From Haliclona indistincta (Eukaryota; Porifera; Demospongiae; Haplosclerida; Chalinidae), in NCBI GenBank assembly GCA_964017065.1, contig OZ024791.1, forward strand, positions 5,756,547 to 5,820,546: a stretch of DNA of 64,000 nucleotides, written 5' to 3'. A model generated the notes under the pieces. It had not been told where the DNA came from. It worked only from the letters and a program-made list of their open reading frames with translations, and did not search any database. Below, piece by piece: positions 35,101 through 45,514 of this stretch (positions are counted from its first letter, which is position 1; every line of letters begins with the position of its first letter). Position numbers and translations under genes: made by a program.

Positions 35101-37364
35101 AAAGGATGGATCAGAGGAGTAGTGTCCACTACAGAGGAAGGAATGAGCTCAAACTCGTCCTCTTCATCGATACTAACAGCACCGGTGCGTCCTCTCAAAG
35201 AGAAAGGATCGGACTATTAAAAATGAGGGATAAATCGAGAGAGGATAATTGTATGGAGATAAGAATTAAAGAAACCTTGTAAGAGGTAGTTTGGCATTTA
35301 GATGGCACATTTTCTACTTGTGAATCTCTGTGTGGTATCCATCTCTTGAATGCTTCAAAATGTCTCTTGATTTTCTCCTTCCTTTGTGCCCTATGTTGCT
35401 GAACCTCACGTTCCAGGTTCTGAGACCATTGATACAAATACAAACTGCATCGTGAATTTTCTGTGTTGTTTATGCGTACCTTGAAAAATCCCTTGGTGGT
35501 GACTGCCTGTGGTTCATCGCCGTTCTTCAATGCACACACTAACTGTACACTACGGCAGTCAAAGCAGTTGATAGTGATGGTAGTGCTGTCAACTTGCTCA
35601 GCGGGACCACCATCCTGCTTACGGGTAACCTAACAGAGAAACTGTACATTCCTTTCACAGTTGTGTTGTACGCTCACAATCGATCCAGTGCCTTGCTCAA
35701 CGCTTGCTATGTTGTTGAGTGCAATCCACATGCTCACATCCTGCAGTCACAACTTGTCAAACATGTCACTGTACATCACACACGACTCACACTACTCCCT
35801 TTGCTCTTTGTGTCTCCGACTGACAAAATTATCAACCTATTGATATAAAAATCATGAAGTGAGGCAATGATCACAGTATAGCATACCTGTAGTTAGTCAG
35901 AAACACTAGTGCCTCAGATCGAAACAGGCTCACAGTGACGTATACTTTGAGAAACGCCATTTCGACATGTTCGGTTTGCCCTAGATAAAATGAAAGATGT
36001 CATAATTAGAAAAAAGATGATTAAAAGTATTCATAGAGGAGTATATGGGTACAAGCTTGGAATAACAGAATGGAAGAATTTTGTAGTGAGCACATTGTAC
36101 ATACCAGGGAAGTCGACAATGGTGTCATCCCAACACATGATTGGTAGTTGGTAGCCGTGAGCTCTCATGATGACAAACAGATCATAATCCAGAGTAGCAT
36201 TGTCCAGTGACTACATCAACAGAGTGATGAGTAGAACTACAATTTGCAAATCACCATTTACTATGGATACTACATGTATAAGTACAGCGGTTTTATTACT
36301 CCTTGCAACAGCCACAAAAGCGTAAAGCGTGATCCGTGCCTTATTTGGAAGGTAGATTACATTGCGTGGTTCAGCTTGAACACGGTTTACGCTCTACGCT
36401 TCACGCTCTACGCTTGCAAGATGTAATAAAACCGCTGTATTACGCAACTGCACAATAGGGTGTTTGGTTAATTCAACCAAAATCGCTCCTTTAGTTATTT
36501 TAGTATTGTTTTAGTTTTGACACCTGCTATTGATAAATTGTACAAATTGACAGGAAAAAAGGCAAGATTCATGCTCTCTTATATGCTATACTGTTTTGTA
36601 AACAAACTAAATGATTGTTGAACTTTCAAACACCTGGATGCAGAGTGCAAGATTCAAATAGGAAATATCACCCACAGTGCAATCTATCATCAATCACAGA
36701 ATCTTGCTGAATATGCTACTATGAGTCTACCAGCACTGCACAACTCACTCACTCACTCACTAGTCACCAACTCACAGGGGCTCCTTCCTCCACTATCTCC
36801 AGCACTGGGTTCAGCTCTATTCGCCCAGACACTGCCTCCCGCTGGTTCTGTCTCTCCAGAGTGTACCACTGCTGCTGCGATGTGAGAGAGAGGGAGGAAA
36901 GTGGTATGAGCACTCGACCAAGAAAATCGTCAGGATTCCCAGTATCGTGGTCCCAGATCTCCACCACCAGATATCCAAGAAGAATGACCTTTACACAACC
37001 ACTGTCTGGGTCATCTAGGAAACAGAAAGCTAGCTAATATCTTATTGCATCAACACTATTCTACCTCTCAGTGTTGCAAATGGCTGCAATTCATCGCTGA
37101 AAAACACAACAGATTGCATCCATTCAGGATCCAGCGTTTTCATGATCCTGCCTGTCTTGTGCGTTTTAGTACCCAGCATGAGCTGGCAGTACGGATCAGC
37201 TAGTCCATTGGGGTCTGACGCGGTAAGTTTCTCTGCTCGAAGAACTGCATGTAAAGTAGAAAGTTAGCTGTAAAATATATAATTAAGACGGACGCTCATT
37301 AGCAACCTTCGACACGAAGTTTGAGCTGCAAATCTCTGACTGCAGCTGATCTTGCAACCGCCAT
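32182..37364 (-). CDS. Myotubularin-type lipid phosphatase with N-terminal C2 and C-terminal FYVE
   Basis: Myotubularins remove the 3-phosphate from PI3P and PI(3,5)P2 on endosomes. From the ATG at 37364, exons 1-3 encode a C2 domain ([23 protein letters not shown], shown in part; [19 protein letters not shown]). A GTGAGT donor after EEGAP joins in phase to the exon at about 36210 ([19 protein letters not shown]). GRAM-like exons follow, then the phosphatase: [37 protein letters not shown] and the active site HCSDGWDRT (33523-33549), a complete CX5R. The late exons give [17 protein letters not shown], then a FYVE finger with [25 protein letters not shown] and CDVCY, ending at 32182. It resembles MTMR3/4, which have FYVE but no C2. 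If the donor at EEGAP is not used, the C2 part stops six codons later as a separate short protein. Confidence 0.85.
36285..36437. mobile_element. 153-bp MITE, TA-flanked, CAGCGGTTTTATTACTCCTT ends
   Basis: The left end CAGCGGTTTTATTACTCCTT and the right end (reverse complement of CTTGCAAGATGTAATAAAACCGCTG, ending at 36437) are inverted repeats, and TA flanks both sides. The core carries a GCGTAAAGCGT/ACGCTTTACGC-type palindrome. It lies in an intron of the C2-myotubularin gene. It belongs with the copies at 38733 and 39536, a Tc1/mariner-type pattern. Confidence 0.8.
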
Positions 37365-37563
37365 TTAGCGACAGCCGAGTGATCAAGGATTCTCAGGAGG
37401 TCAGGGAGCCTGTAGACGAGGCATGGGCTGGGTCGCGCTATAATACGGTAGGCGGAGTGAGCACCACACCCATGGGTGCGCCCACCTAGTCAGTCATGTG
37501 CATATCCCGTGACTTTTGTTTCCTAGACCTGCCCTAGACTTTATACGCAGCATCCAGGCCGCT
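37365..37563. promoter_or_regulatory. 199-bp bidirectional promoter region (myotubularin/MARVEL)
   Basis: The two ATGs point away from each other across 199 bp. The interval is GC-richer than the surroundings and includes CATGGGTGCGCCCACC near 37470. No TATA box is evident. The call rests on geometry. Confidence 0.5.
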
Positions 37564-39314
37564 ATGGCTGAAACTACTAAAGTTGCTAGAGTTGGAGGCT
37601 TCCTTCCCAAGTTGATACCCAAACCTTCAATCGATATTGTCAAATTTTGGCAGGGCATTGTGGAAATTGCTGTACGAGTTGCTCTTCTGGTAAGGCTTTA
37701 ATCTCGGCTTTAATAATTCTGAATAAATTTCTTATCTTCCCAACTTGGTTCTTCAGCTATTTTTGCTCATCACATTTGGAGTGTGTTCAGCTGCTCAAGG
37801 GCAATCTAATCGCATCGATCTTCCCCAGTACAATGCTGCTAGAGCGGGTGCTGGATGGGCCACCTTTGTAGGAGTCATAGCCTTCATTTATGAAGTCTTG
37901 TTCATTATCACACGTTTTCTCGTCTTCCCGATTCTCGTGGAGTTCCGTACCATCTACTATATTGTTGTACGTACACACAATGCTCACATCAACATACACG
38001 TTGTAAACTGTAAACTAAAATTATGTTTGCACTTTAGGATATTGTGGCCAAGTCAGTGGTTGCACTGTGCTTGTTCACAGCCTTCATATCTCTGGCAGTG
38101 TATGCCCAGTTCAGTCATGGTCTAGCTCAAACTGAGCAACAGTTCAGAGCGTTGCTTATTGAGGTTGGAAATGCTATCGGTGGAGCTGCTGTGAGTCCAC
38201 GATAATAAGGTTTCACTGTGAAACCTACCACATACACTTCCTACCTACTTTCACTGTAATTCTGAGTACATGACTACATGTTGTCTATTTTTTTGATTAA
38301 ACAACCAAGGGTGCAGCACACACAAATGTTTGTGAGAAGACATTAGCTTACATCAGTATTCATAATGCATCATGTTGATATAACTGATAAAAAATGGTTG
38401 TGTATTATGTAAGAGCTTGATAAGGCATCATCACCCATCTCATTGAGAAACTTGATCTTTATGATTACTGTTGTGTCTACAGTATGAAAAATCAATAATT
38501 TTCGATATGTAAACTTTTATTCTTCTAGTCTACTGTAGTGCAGGGTTCCAGTGTCTCATTGTTCAGTTGGTATCCTAAACAGCCTTGCAGGCCTCAAAGT
38601 CACTCTCAGAGGGGTTAAAATTACAAAAATCAATTTCTTGGGGTATACCCCAGAGCCCATGTAAAGATGCATGGCTCTGTATGAAACCATGGTAACCACC
38701 ACATTTGTTGCCCATACATACAACGGTTTGTACAGCGGTTTTCACGCTTCTTGCAAAATTTGATTCGTAAACCGTGAACCGTACATTATCAGCAATAAAA
38801 CTGTGTCCAAGTGCTGTAGTATTAAATCTCATCGATGCAATGCATATAAAGAGACTTGTCATATGCATTGCATCAATGAGATTCAGTACTACTGCGTGTG
38901 GATCCAATTTTATTGCTGATAATGTACGGTTCACGCTTCACTCTTTACAAATCAAATTTTGCAAGAAGCGTGAAAACGCTGTATGCTCATACAATGGTTT
39001 GCTAAGTTCTTACACAGCAATGACAAAATGATGCTGATCAATCAACCCCATGAATAATTGATACAAGTGAAATTTGATTGACTTTCACTTTTAACATCGC
39101 CTATCGCAAACCGCTGCAATAATGCTTGCCTCAAGCATGGCGCCATGAACACTGAATCATTACAAATGTCCTGTTGTCTCCTTTTCTACAGTTCTTCGCG
39201 TTCATTTGCTTGGCTCTCTGCGTCTTCATTGCTGTTTGGATGGTTCTGTACCTTATCTTGAAATGGGACACCAAGTCACCCAGCTCCGGTGGTAGTAGTG
39301 TTGACAAATCCTAG
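37564..39314 (+). CDS. MARVEL-like four-TM membrane protein
   Basis: Four phase-0 exons, 37564-37689, 37757-37966, 38038-38190 and 39192-39314, give 203 residues. Four hydrophobic segments are seen: IVEIAVRVALLLFLLITFGV, WATFVGVIAFIYEVLFIITR, VVALCLFTAFISLAVYAQF and FFAFICLALCVFIAVWMVLY. The short cytoplasmic N-terminus ends KPSIDIVKFWQ, as in MARVEL proteins (MAL, physins, gyrins), which act in membrane apposition and vesicle traffic. A short hydrophilic tail (KWDTKSPSSGGSSVDKS) follows TM4. Assignment within the superfamily is not possible by eye. The last intron is about 1 kb and hosts a palindromic MITE. Confidence 0.75.
38733..38981. mobile_element. 249-bp near-perfect palindromic MITE in a MARVEL-gene intron
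   Basis: The ends CAGCGGTTTTCACGCTTCTT and the reverse complement of AAGAAGCGTGAAAACGCTG pair, and TA flanks both sides (38731-38732 and 38982-38983). Pairing continues inward over most of the element (AACCGTACATTATCAGCAAT with ATTGCTGATAATGTACGGTT, and ATTGATGCAATGCATAT-type sequence near the centre). The whole unit can fold as one long hairpin. Confidence 0.85.
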
Positions 39315-39535
39315 AAATCTTGTCATCTTTTGAGTTTGTTCAGTCTTATTATAGAACTATTAGTGCTGCACGCGTTTGTGAAATTTTCTCTCTGACAATA
39401 CTTATCAAATTATTTTTGATATCATGTAAATTTTACACATATTCGTAATTTTGTTGCAGTTTGCATTTTCCAACATAAATTGTGTTATTATACTAAATTC
39501 TTGCTACTAAAGTGGAACACAACTACACACACTTA

Positions 39536-39718
39536 CAGCGATTTATTACTCCTTGCGAGGAAGATTTGAGTGTAAAGCGTCACCTTGCAGTTCTAATGTG
39601 TCAAGTCGCTGGTATTTATTCACACAATGGAGCATGATCAAAGTCTTAATGACATTTTAACACATTATAATGCTCCACGCTTTACGCTATACCCTTGCAA
39701 GAAGTAATAAAACTGCTG
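39536..39718. mobile_element. 183-bp MITE, third copy of the TA/CAGCGG family
   Basis: The left end CAGCGATTTATTACTCCTTG and right end AAGTAATAAAACTGCTG are inverted repeats with TA on both sides (39534-39535 and 39719-39720). The core again contains GTAAAGCGT/ACGCTTTAC. It is close to the copy at 36285-36437. Confidence 0.8.
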
Positions 39719-39730
39719 TACAGGGTTTTG

Positions 39731-39884
39731 CAGGTTGCTTGACCAAACAATTTACTGTTAGCGCATGCGCACAGTACTACAGTTTAGTGAAAGTACAGTT
39801 TAGTGAAAGTACTGTGTATGTTTTCTGTACAAATTGTATACAGAAACAATGCGCTAGCAGGAAATTGTTTGGTCAAGCAACCTG
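39731..39884. mobile_element. 154-bp inverted-repeat element (CAGGTTGCTTGACC ends)
   Basis: CAGGTTGCTTGACCAAACAA at the left is the exact reverse complement of the right end (39862-39884), and TA follows on the right. The left boundary is blurred by an adjacent CAGGGTTTTG, possibly a small internal duplication. It abuts the preceding MITE. Confidence 0.75.
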
Positions 39885-40479
39885 TACCTTAACAATGTGA
39901 AGTATAGATTTGATCATAGTTTCTACTCTAAAGTGTAAATTCAAAATGAGGTCTTGCCACAATTATAGCTACGTAAGTGACATCGGTCACTTCTTGAACC
40001 AATTTTTCAGTGTGCATTAGGTGTGACTCAGGGCAGACTCATACTTTAGCTTGCTACAGTTGCATACAGCTTTGCTACTTTGTTACTATACCCATAGATA
40101 TTCTATAACTTTTACAAATAAAGTTGTCAATTGAAAGTACAGCTTATAATTCGAGTACGTGCTGGGCTTGTGCAAAACCTATTGGTTGGGAGTAGCTTGC
40201 TTGGAGGTATGTAGTTGTCAAACCATATTATTTCGTCAAGTAGTATATACCCTGCTCTCAGTTTAGTGAAAGTTCAGTCAAACGGTATTGCTACTGGAGA
40301 GCCATTGACACGATAGTGTACAGGATTATGTACACCTCATCACAAGAAAATTTTTGACTTCACACATAAATTTTTAGTACACAATTTTGGGCAAAACTAA
40401 GCGACAAAGTTATAATATCAGTTTAACGAACCCATAAAAATAAAATTCATAAACAATTTGTACACATTAATTATGTAAA

Positions 40480-41744
40480 CTATTGATTTTGGCGGGCTAA
40501 CTGAGCAAGTTTTGGTTCACGTATTTGTTCGAGAGCATCGGCCAATTGATTCCAAGTCTGGTTGCTGTCTTGTTTGAGCCAAACATCAAGCATGTCTATC
40601 ATACTGTCGTCGTGATCCTTTCTTGCACTTTCAATCTTGCCGAGATCACTGATCTCCACGTCTAACATTACTCCTAGTTTTTTCCACATTTGACTACAGC
40701 TGATTACCACTTTGAAAGCATTGTTTACAGTGAGCGGCTTGCCTGAAACAAGAAATATCAAAATCAATATGCAGTGTGATATCCGCCATAAAATTATTGT
40801 ACAGGCTCTTACTTGTGGTGGTTGTTGGTGCAGCTTTAGATTTCTCCTTCTGCTGCTGTTGCTGCTGCTGCTGGTGGTGTGGATGCACTGAGGACCCTTC
40901 ATCGTCACACTCAGGTGATGATACTGATAGATACTTTTTCGTTAATTGATCTGCCAGATTTAACTCAGACATTTTCTTCAACGCAGTAACTATCTTCGTC
41001 CATGATGGATTTACTTCTTTTCTCAACCATTTGTCGAGCATTTCCATTCTCCTACGATAGGTACTATGGTAATCCTCTTCAATCTCTCTTATCTCGCTCT
41101 GGCTGAAACCAAGATACGTTCCAAGCATATCCCACTGCACATCTCTTAGCTCCTCACCAAGAAGATCGATTTTAGGTGACACTTTGTAATAGAAGAGAAA
41201 ACAGCGTGACACCACTTGACGTATAAAGTATTTTTACCTCGTTCTTGATACACAATAGGATGATCTGATGACTGCTATACAGTGTATGAAAAAGTCGTGC
41301 TTATGAACTATTAGCCTACCTGTAGTGACTGGATCACTGCTGATGCAGCTACTTGTGGTGACACACTGCTCACATTGACTTTATTTTTGCTGTACTCCTC
41401 TACATTGTATAAGCAAAATTCGTATACAACAAATATTTTATTTTCAAACCTTCAAGACGTTGTGCAATGCTTGTATGACTGGTATTGTAGAGTATTTGTA
41501 TAAAAGTTCGCAAATTTTTGCTGTTAGCGGCCACTTCTCTTCCTATAATCCCCACAAAGACTTCTGTTTTCTTGTATGGATTGGAGTAAGAACCACACTC
41601 TAATCTCTGGTTATCATCTATCAATCCTGCACTATAAGCGGCGGGAAGAACAGAAGAGACATCGAGACTTTTAACCAAGTATTGAAACTTCAGTCGTATT
41701 GTCTTTTCCTCTGGTGACTCTTTTTCCAGATCCAGCGCAGCCAT
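40480..41744 (-). CDS. Death-fold adaptor: CARD-like domain followed by two death domains
   Basis: From the ATG at 41744, exon 1 (41450-41744) encodes a helical domain (FQYLVKSLDVSSVLPAAYSA, GLIDDNQRLE, ... FIQILYNTSHTSIAQRL) that looks like a CARD. Two short linker exons follow. The next exon (about 40814-41182) holds a death domain (LGEELRDVQWDMLGTYLGF, MEMLDKWLRKEVNPSWTKIV) and a poly-Gln run from CAG repeats. The last exon (40480-40741) holds a second death domain (MWKKLGVMLDVEISDLGKIE, MLDVWLKQDSNQTWNQLADA). Splices join in phase. Such proteins link receptors or sensors to caspases or NF-kB by homotypic contacts. No catalytic or membrane part is present, so it is read as a cytosolic adaptor. 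The CARD call is less certain than the death domains. Confidence 0.85.
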
Positions 41745-41915
41745 GATAATGACGTAAGAGAAATGGGCGTAACAAAATTCCGTTTGCATGCAAATGGCGA
41801 AACATACGAAATGGCTCCTTGAAGCGCCTTGAAGTTCACAGAATGAGTCTTCGTCAGCATGCAAATGGCGAAATGGCTCCTTGAAGCGCCTTGACGTTCA
41901 CAAAATGAGTCTTCG
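41745..41915 (+). repeat. Duplicated promoter/start fragments of the multi-UBL gene
   Basis: Two tandem copies of a ~65-bp unit (GCAAATGGCGAAA ... ATGGCTCCTTGAAGCGCCTTG ... GTTCACAGAATGAGTCTTCG) lie directly upstream of the adaptor start. They match 42955-43045, where TGGCTGCTTGAAGTTCACAG leads into the start of the UBL gene. The adjoining GATAATGACGTA..AACAAAATTCC block also recurs. In the copies, two bases are missing after ATGAG, so the frame is not maintained. Confidence 0.8.
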
Positions 41916-42013
41916 ACATCAGCAAGTTAACTGCATAGTACAAGTGAAATGTTCTACGCGTTCAATTATCTATGTTCTAACTAAACTGTTGAACAGCCCT
42001 CAAGCAAGTACCA

Positions 42014-42142
42014 CAGTGGAACTTCTCTATAACATGTTTTTTGTCAAGACATAGAGGTTCAATCTTGTATTGTGTTTTGTACATCTCCGTTATATATGGA
42101 GGTGTCCGCTATTGGGAGTGTCCGTTAAGAGAGGTTCCACTG
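42014..42142. mobile_element. 129-bp MITE with pogo-like ends (CAGTGGAACYTCTCT)
   Basis: The left end CAGTGGAACTTCTCTATAAC pairs with the right end GTTAAGAGAGGTTCCACTG, followed by TA. The terminal sequence is the one commonly seen in pogo/Tigger-type elements. The left flank reads CA rather than TA, probably mutated. Confidence 0.7.
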
Positions 42143-42449
42143 TACATGTAGTGCAGCAGCGTGCAATGAAGTGTGTGGGGTTTAAGACATTTCTGGTGTT
42201 GCATTAAAAATCCTGATTATTACAATAAAAAATCCTCACTTGGTGACAATTATAAATACATGTACAGTTTAATGAGATACAGTTATCTTAACCATTACGA
42301 TACCAACTGCTGGGACAGTAACAGCGAAGGCTTTGTCGGATGTACTGATCGGTTTGCCAGCAAACAGATCACGAACAGTGAAACTTACTGTCACTCGTGA
42401 TGCCGAGCTATAGAAAGAGACACAGAGAATTCAACACACACCAAGGTGC

Positions 42450-42922
42450 ACACTTCATGCACTTAATCTGACACCCTCAACTGTGAGTGTGATGGGACCA
42501 TCGTCCTCATTGTCATGGAAGATCAGCTTGAAGATTTCCTTTACGGTCTCTCTCTCTTTAGCTGGCCAGCAATCCTAGGCAATAAATCAGGACTTATGTA
42601 TACCTGATTGTTGATCGACTCACATCAATGTTTATGAATTCATAGATGCTGGCAACTGCATAAGGTGAGCTGCTAAGAGGTCTGCTATTGCACTTAAATT
42701 CACTGTAAGACTAGTGAGAGGCTTTTCATGCTACGTTGCAACGAAACCGCTCCCACGCCTCCACGCGAGCCAACCCACAGTCACGGAACAGAGAGATGCT
42801 GCAAGTAATGCATGCACCTCGGCATGCACTCACTTGGTGGAGTCCTTGCAACGCCATTATTGAGGCTGTGAACTGGATACAGAGCAACCAAACCAAGACA
42901 GATCGTTAACCAGTGCACCATG
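42450..42922 (-). pseudogene. Alpha-galactosidase/NAGA-like gene remnant
   Basis: The minus strand from the ATG at 42922 reads a signal-peptide-like MVHWLTICLGLVALYPVHS followed by LNNGVARTPP and a donor. This matches the glycoside hydrolase family 27 start (LDNGLARTPPMGW). Downstream come GWLAW and, in another frame, WERFRCN, separated by a small insertion, then YEFINIDDCWPAKERE, the family's Y-E-Y-x-x-x-D-D-C-W block. The region between is shortened and the sequence after PAKERE no longer follows the family. I read it as a frameshifted, internally deleted copy. Confidence 0.68.
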
Positions 42923-43026
42923 ACCTCAGCTGGATAATGACATAGATAATATCTATGATAATGACGTAGGCATAACAAAAAAATTCCCTTTGCCTCTCAA
43001 CAAAATGGCTGCTTGAAGTTCACAGA

Positions 43027-45306
43027 ATGAGAGTCTTCGTCAAGACGCTTAACGGGCGCACAATAGCGTTTGAAGTGGGCTCGACCGATCTTGTAGACAC
43101 TCTGAAGAATTTGATCAGCACCAAGGAAAGCATTCCTCCGCAACAGCAGCGGCTAGTTCACAGCGGAAGGCCACTAGAAAATGGGATCTCTCTACAAGAA
43201 TCAAAGGTATACGATGGGGCAACAGTTCACTTGTTACTCAACAAGAAAGCAGGCGACACGATGCGACTGTTTGTCAAATCTCTAACAGGCAAAACCATCA
43301 CGGTAGAGGTGGACACAGCTGCTTCAGTTGCTGAAGTGAAAGAGAAAATCACTCAACTTGAGGGCGTTCCTGCACACATGCAACAGTTGATATTCTCTGG
43401 TGTGTCTTTAGCCGACGATCGAGTGTTAGGGACCTATAACATTCAAAGAGAGTCAACCATTCATCTTGTCGTCAAGGTTCCAGCAGTTCCTGGTAAAGGT
43501 GCCAGGACTGGCGAGGTTAAGCCGTCAACTGAACAGCAATCCCGACCGCACTCTGCTCAGCACTCTCTTCCATCTGATCCACATCCGATACCTGCTCCCC
43601 GTAACTACGCTGCTGTCTCCCCTCAAAGTGGTTATCCACCCGAGCCTCTTCGTCACCCTCCATACCAACAGTTCAGGAACGAGCCGACGCACAATATTCA
43701 ACAGATACAAGTATTTGTCAACTCTGTTGTAGGCAAACAATTGACACTGATCACTAATCCTTACAATATGGTGTCTGCTTTTAAAGAAGAGGTAGCCATC
43801 AAGGAAGGGTATGCCAAAGACCAGCTAGTGTTGCTATTCAATGGCAGGAACCTTCCTGAGAATCGGACTCTCAATGACTGTGGAATAACGAATCACTCTA
43901 TTATCCACATCATGTTGACACCCAACCAACAGCGCATGCATCTCTTTGTCAAAACATTGACAGGGCAGACCTTCATTCTTTATCCTATGTCCACCATGAC
44001 AGTTAGAGAGGTCAAGGAAGACATTCAACGCAAGGAGGGGATACCGGTCACACAACAAAACCTGGTGTTTGAGGGTCAGCCTTTAGAAGACGACAGAACA
44101 CTGAAAGATAGCCGCCTCCCATTGCAGTGTACTGTTCATCTCATTAATCAGGCTCCGGCTGCTCAACCTCTCACGATTCTCGTTCGTACTCTGCTCGGTA
44201 AGACGATTGCTCTTCACATCAACTCTGGTGATTCGGTACGTAGTGTGAAACGGCAGATTCAGGAGAAGGAAGGATATCCTCCCGACCAAATCAACTTGGT
44301 GTTTGGCGGCAGAGAAATGGACGATGATGCTACTTTAACCCAGTATAGCGTGCAGCAAGACTCAACGTTACTCGTGTCTTTTCGAACAAAGAATCCACTT
44401 CGGCTTACAGTGACTGTACAATCTAAAGATGAATCTATTAATGTTGATTCTCTTTTTCCAACTGACACTCTTCAAGCACTGGTTGGTCTTCTTCAGCAGA
44501 AACTTCAGTCACCTTCCGATTCTCATCAATTAGTGTTTAACGGCAAATTACTCACTGGAGAAAGATCCTTAGGGGATTACGGTCTTCAAGATGGAAGTAT
44601 AGTAGATCTTTATAGTACTAAGCCGTCTTTAGTTCGTCTTGAGATTAGCACTGTAGCTGGTGAGCATTTTACTGCACAAGTCTCAACGTCTAAAACTGTA
44701 AGGGCAGTCAAGACACTACTGCAGGAACAGACAAACGTCCATTCTGGTGAAATGGTCCTCATGTATAACGGTGCAGTGATGGAGGATGGCAAGGCTTTGT
44801 CATCTTATTCCCTATCTCAAAAAGCTTCAATTTGGCTCTCTCTGCTTCCTTTCGGTCAAAGAAATCTTACAATAATGACACAGTCCGGCAGGACTGCGGT
44901 GGATATTATCAATCGTGACACTATCGGTCAACTTAAGATCGCTATACAGCGCAAACAAGGTACTACTGCTCATCTCCAGGACCTCCAGTATAACGGCAAG
45001 CAACTACAAGATCACTACTGTATCGGAGACTATGCAATCCCTGATCGTGCTGTGATACGTATGTCATCTCACTCCAGTCCCTTGTGTCTCATCTACTTTA
45101 CCTCGTCCGTTGATTCCTCCTCCTTTACTCTCCTTGCTAATCTCACTGACTCTGTTGCTGTGCTGCAGCTGAGAGTAGCTACACGACTTGGTGTTCCTGT
45201 TGATAAAGTACAACTCGTTTACTGCGGGGAAGTTTTGAATGGTACTCAGCCCATCTCACATTACGAAATATCATCTCCCTCCTCTTTACTTATTCTCATG
45301 AACTAA
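43027..45306 (+). CDS. Protein of nine divergent ubiquitin-like domains in tandem, intronless
   Basis: A single 759-residue frame from ATG at 43027 to TAA at 45306. Domains start at about residues 1 (MRVFVKTLNGRTIAFEVG), 79 (MRLFVKSLTGKTITVEVD), 229 (IQVFVNSVVGKQLTL), 305 (MHLFVKTLTGQTFIL), 381, 456, 534, 611 and 687. A Pro/Ser/Gln-rich linker (about 157-228) separates domains 2 and 3. Domains 1-5 retain the KEGIPxxQQxLxFxG ubiquitin core; domains 6-9 are strongly diverged. None ends in the RGG needed for processing or conjugation, and most ubiquitin lysines are changed. It is therefore not a polyubiquitin precursor but more likely a scaffold or mimic for ubiquitin-binding proteins. An AATAAA lies at about 45412. 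Lack of introns among intron-rich neighbours suggests a retrocopied polyubiquitin origin. Confidence 0.93.
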   Translation: MRVFVKTLNGRTIAFEVGSTDLVDTLKNLISTKESIPPQQQRLVHSGRPLENGISLQESKVYDGATVHLLLNKKAGDTMRLFVKSLTGKTITVEVDTAASVAEVKEKITQLEGVPAHMQQLIFSGVSLADDRVLGTYNIQRESTIHLVVKVPAVPGKGARTGEVKPSTEQQSRPHSAQHSLPSDPHPIPAPRNYAAVSPQSGYPPEPLRHPPYQQFRNEPTHNIQQIQVFVNSVVGKQLTLITNPYNMVSAFKEEVAIKEGYAKDQLVLLFNGRNLPENRTLNDCGITNHSIIHIMLTPNQQRMHLFVKTLTGQTFILYPMSTMTVREVKEDIQRKEGIPVTQQNLVFEGQPLEDDRTLKDSRLPLQCTVHLINQAPAAQPLTILVRTLLGKTIALHINSGDSVRSVKRQIQEKEGYPPDQINLVFGGREMDDDATLTQYSVQQDSTLLVSFRTKNPLRLTVTVQSKDESINVDSLFPTDTLQALVGLLQQKLQSPSDSHQLVFNGKLLTGERSLGDYGLQDGSIVDLYSTKPSLVRLEISTVAGEHFTAQVSTSKTVRAVKTLLQEQTNVHSGEMVLMYNGAVMEDGKALSSYSLSQKASIWLSLLPFGQRNLTIMTQSGRTAVDIINRDTIGQLKIAIQRKQGTTAHLQDLQYNGKQLQDHYCIGDYAIPDRAVIRMSSHSSPLCLIYFTSSVDSSSFTLLANLTDSVAVLQLRVATRLGVPVDKVQLVYCGEVLNGTQPISHYEISSPSSLLILMN

Positions 45307-45514
45307 TGACTGGATCGGTAAATCAAGCAATAATTTCACTTGAACAATGTTTGATTTTAGTAAAACCTTTTTGTTCATTTTGATTTTGTAGTACAGTACA
45401 ATGTTCACTTAATAAAAAAGCATAAAATTATTAATTTGATTTGAAGTGATAAATATATCTAGAGTGCTGACTAAGATTTATCCGACACACAAACATTGAA
45501 AGATAATTCATGTA

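Larger units (their letters stand above)
39315..40479. other. Intergenic region with two inverted-repeat elements, otherwise empty
   Basis: About 1.16 kb between convergent genes. Apart from the elements at 39536-39718 and 39731-39884 nothing is recognised. CAGTTTAGTGAAAGT-type 15-mers recur three times (about 39779, 39797 and 40259). Confidence 0.6.
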
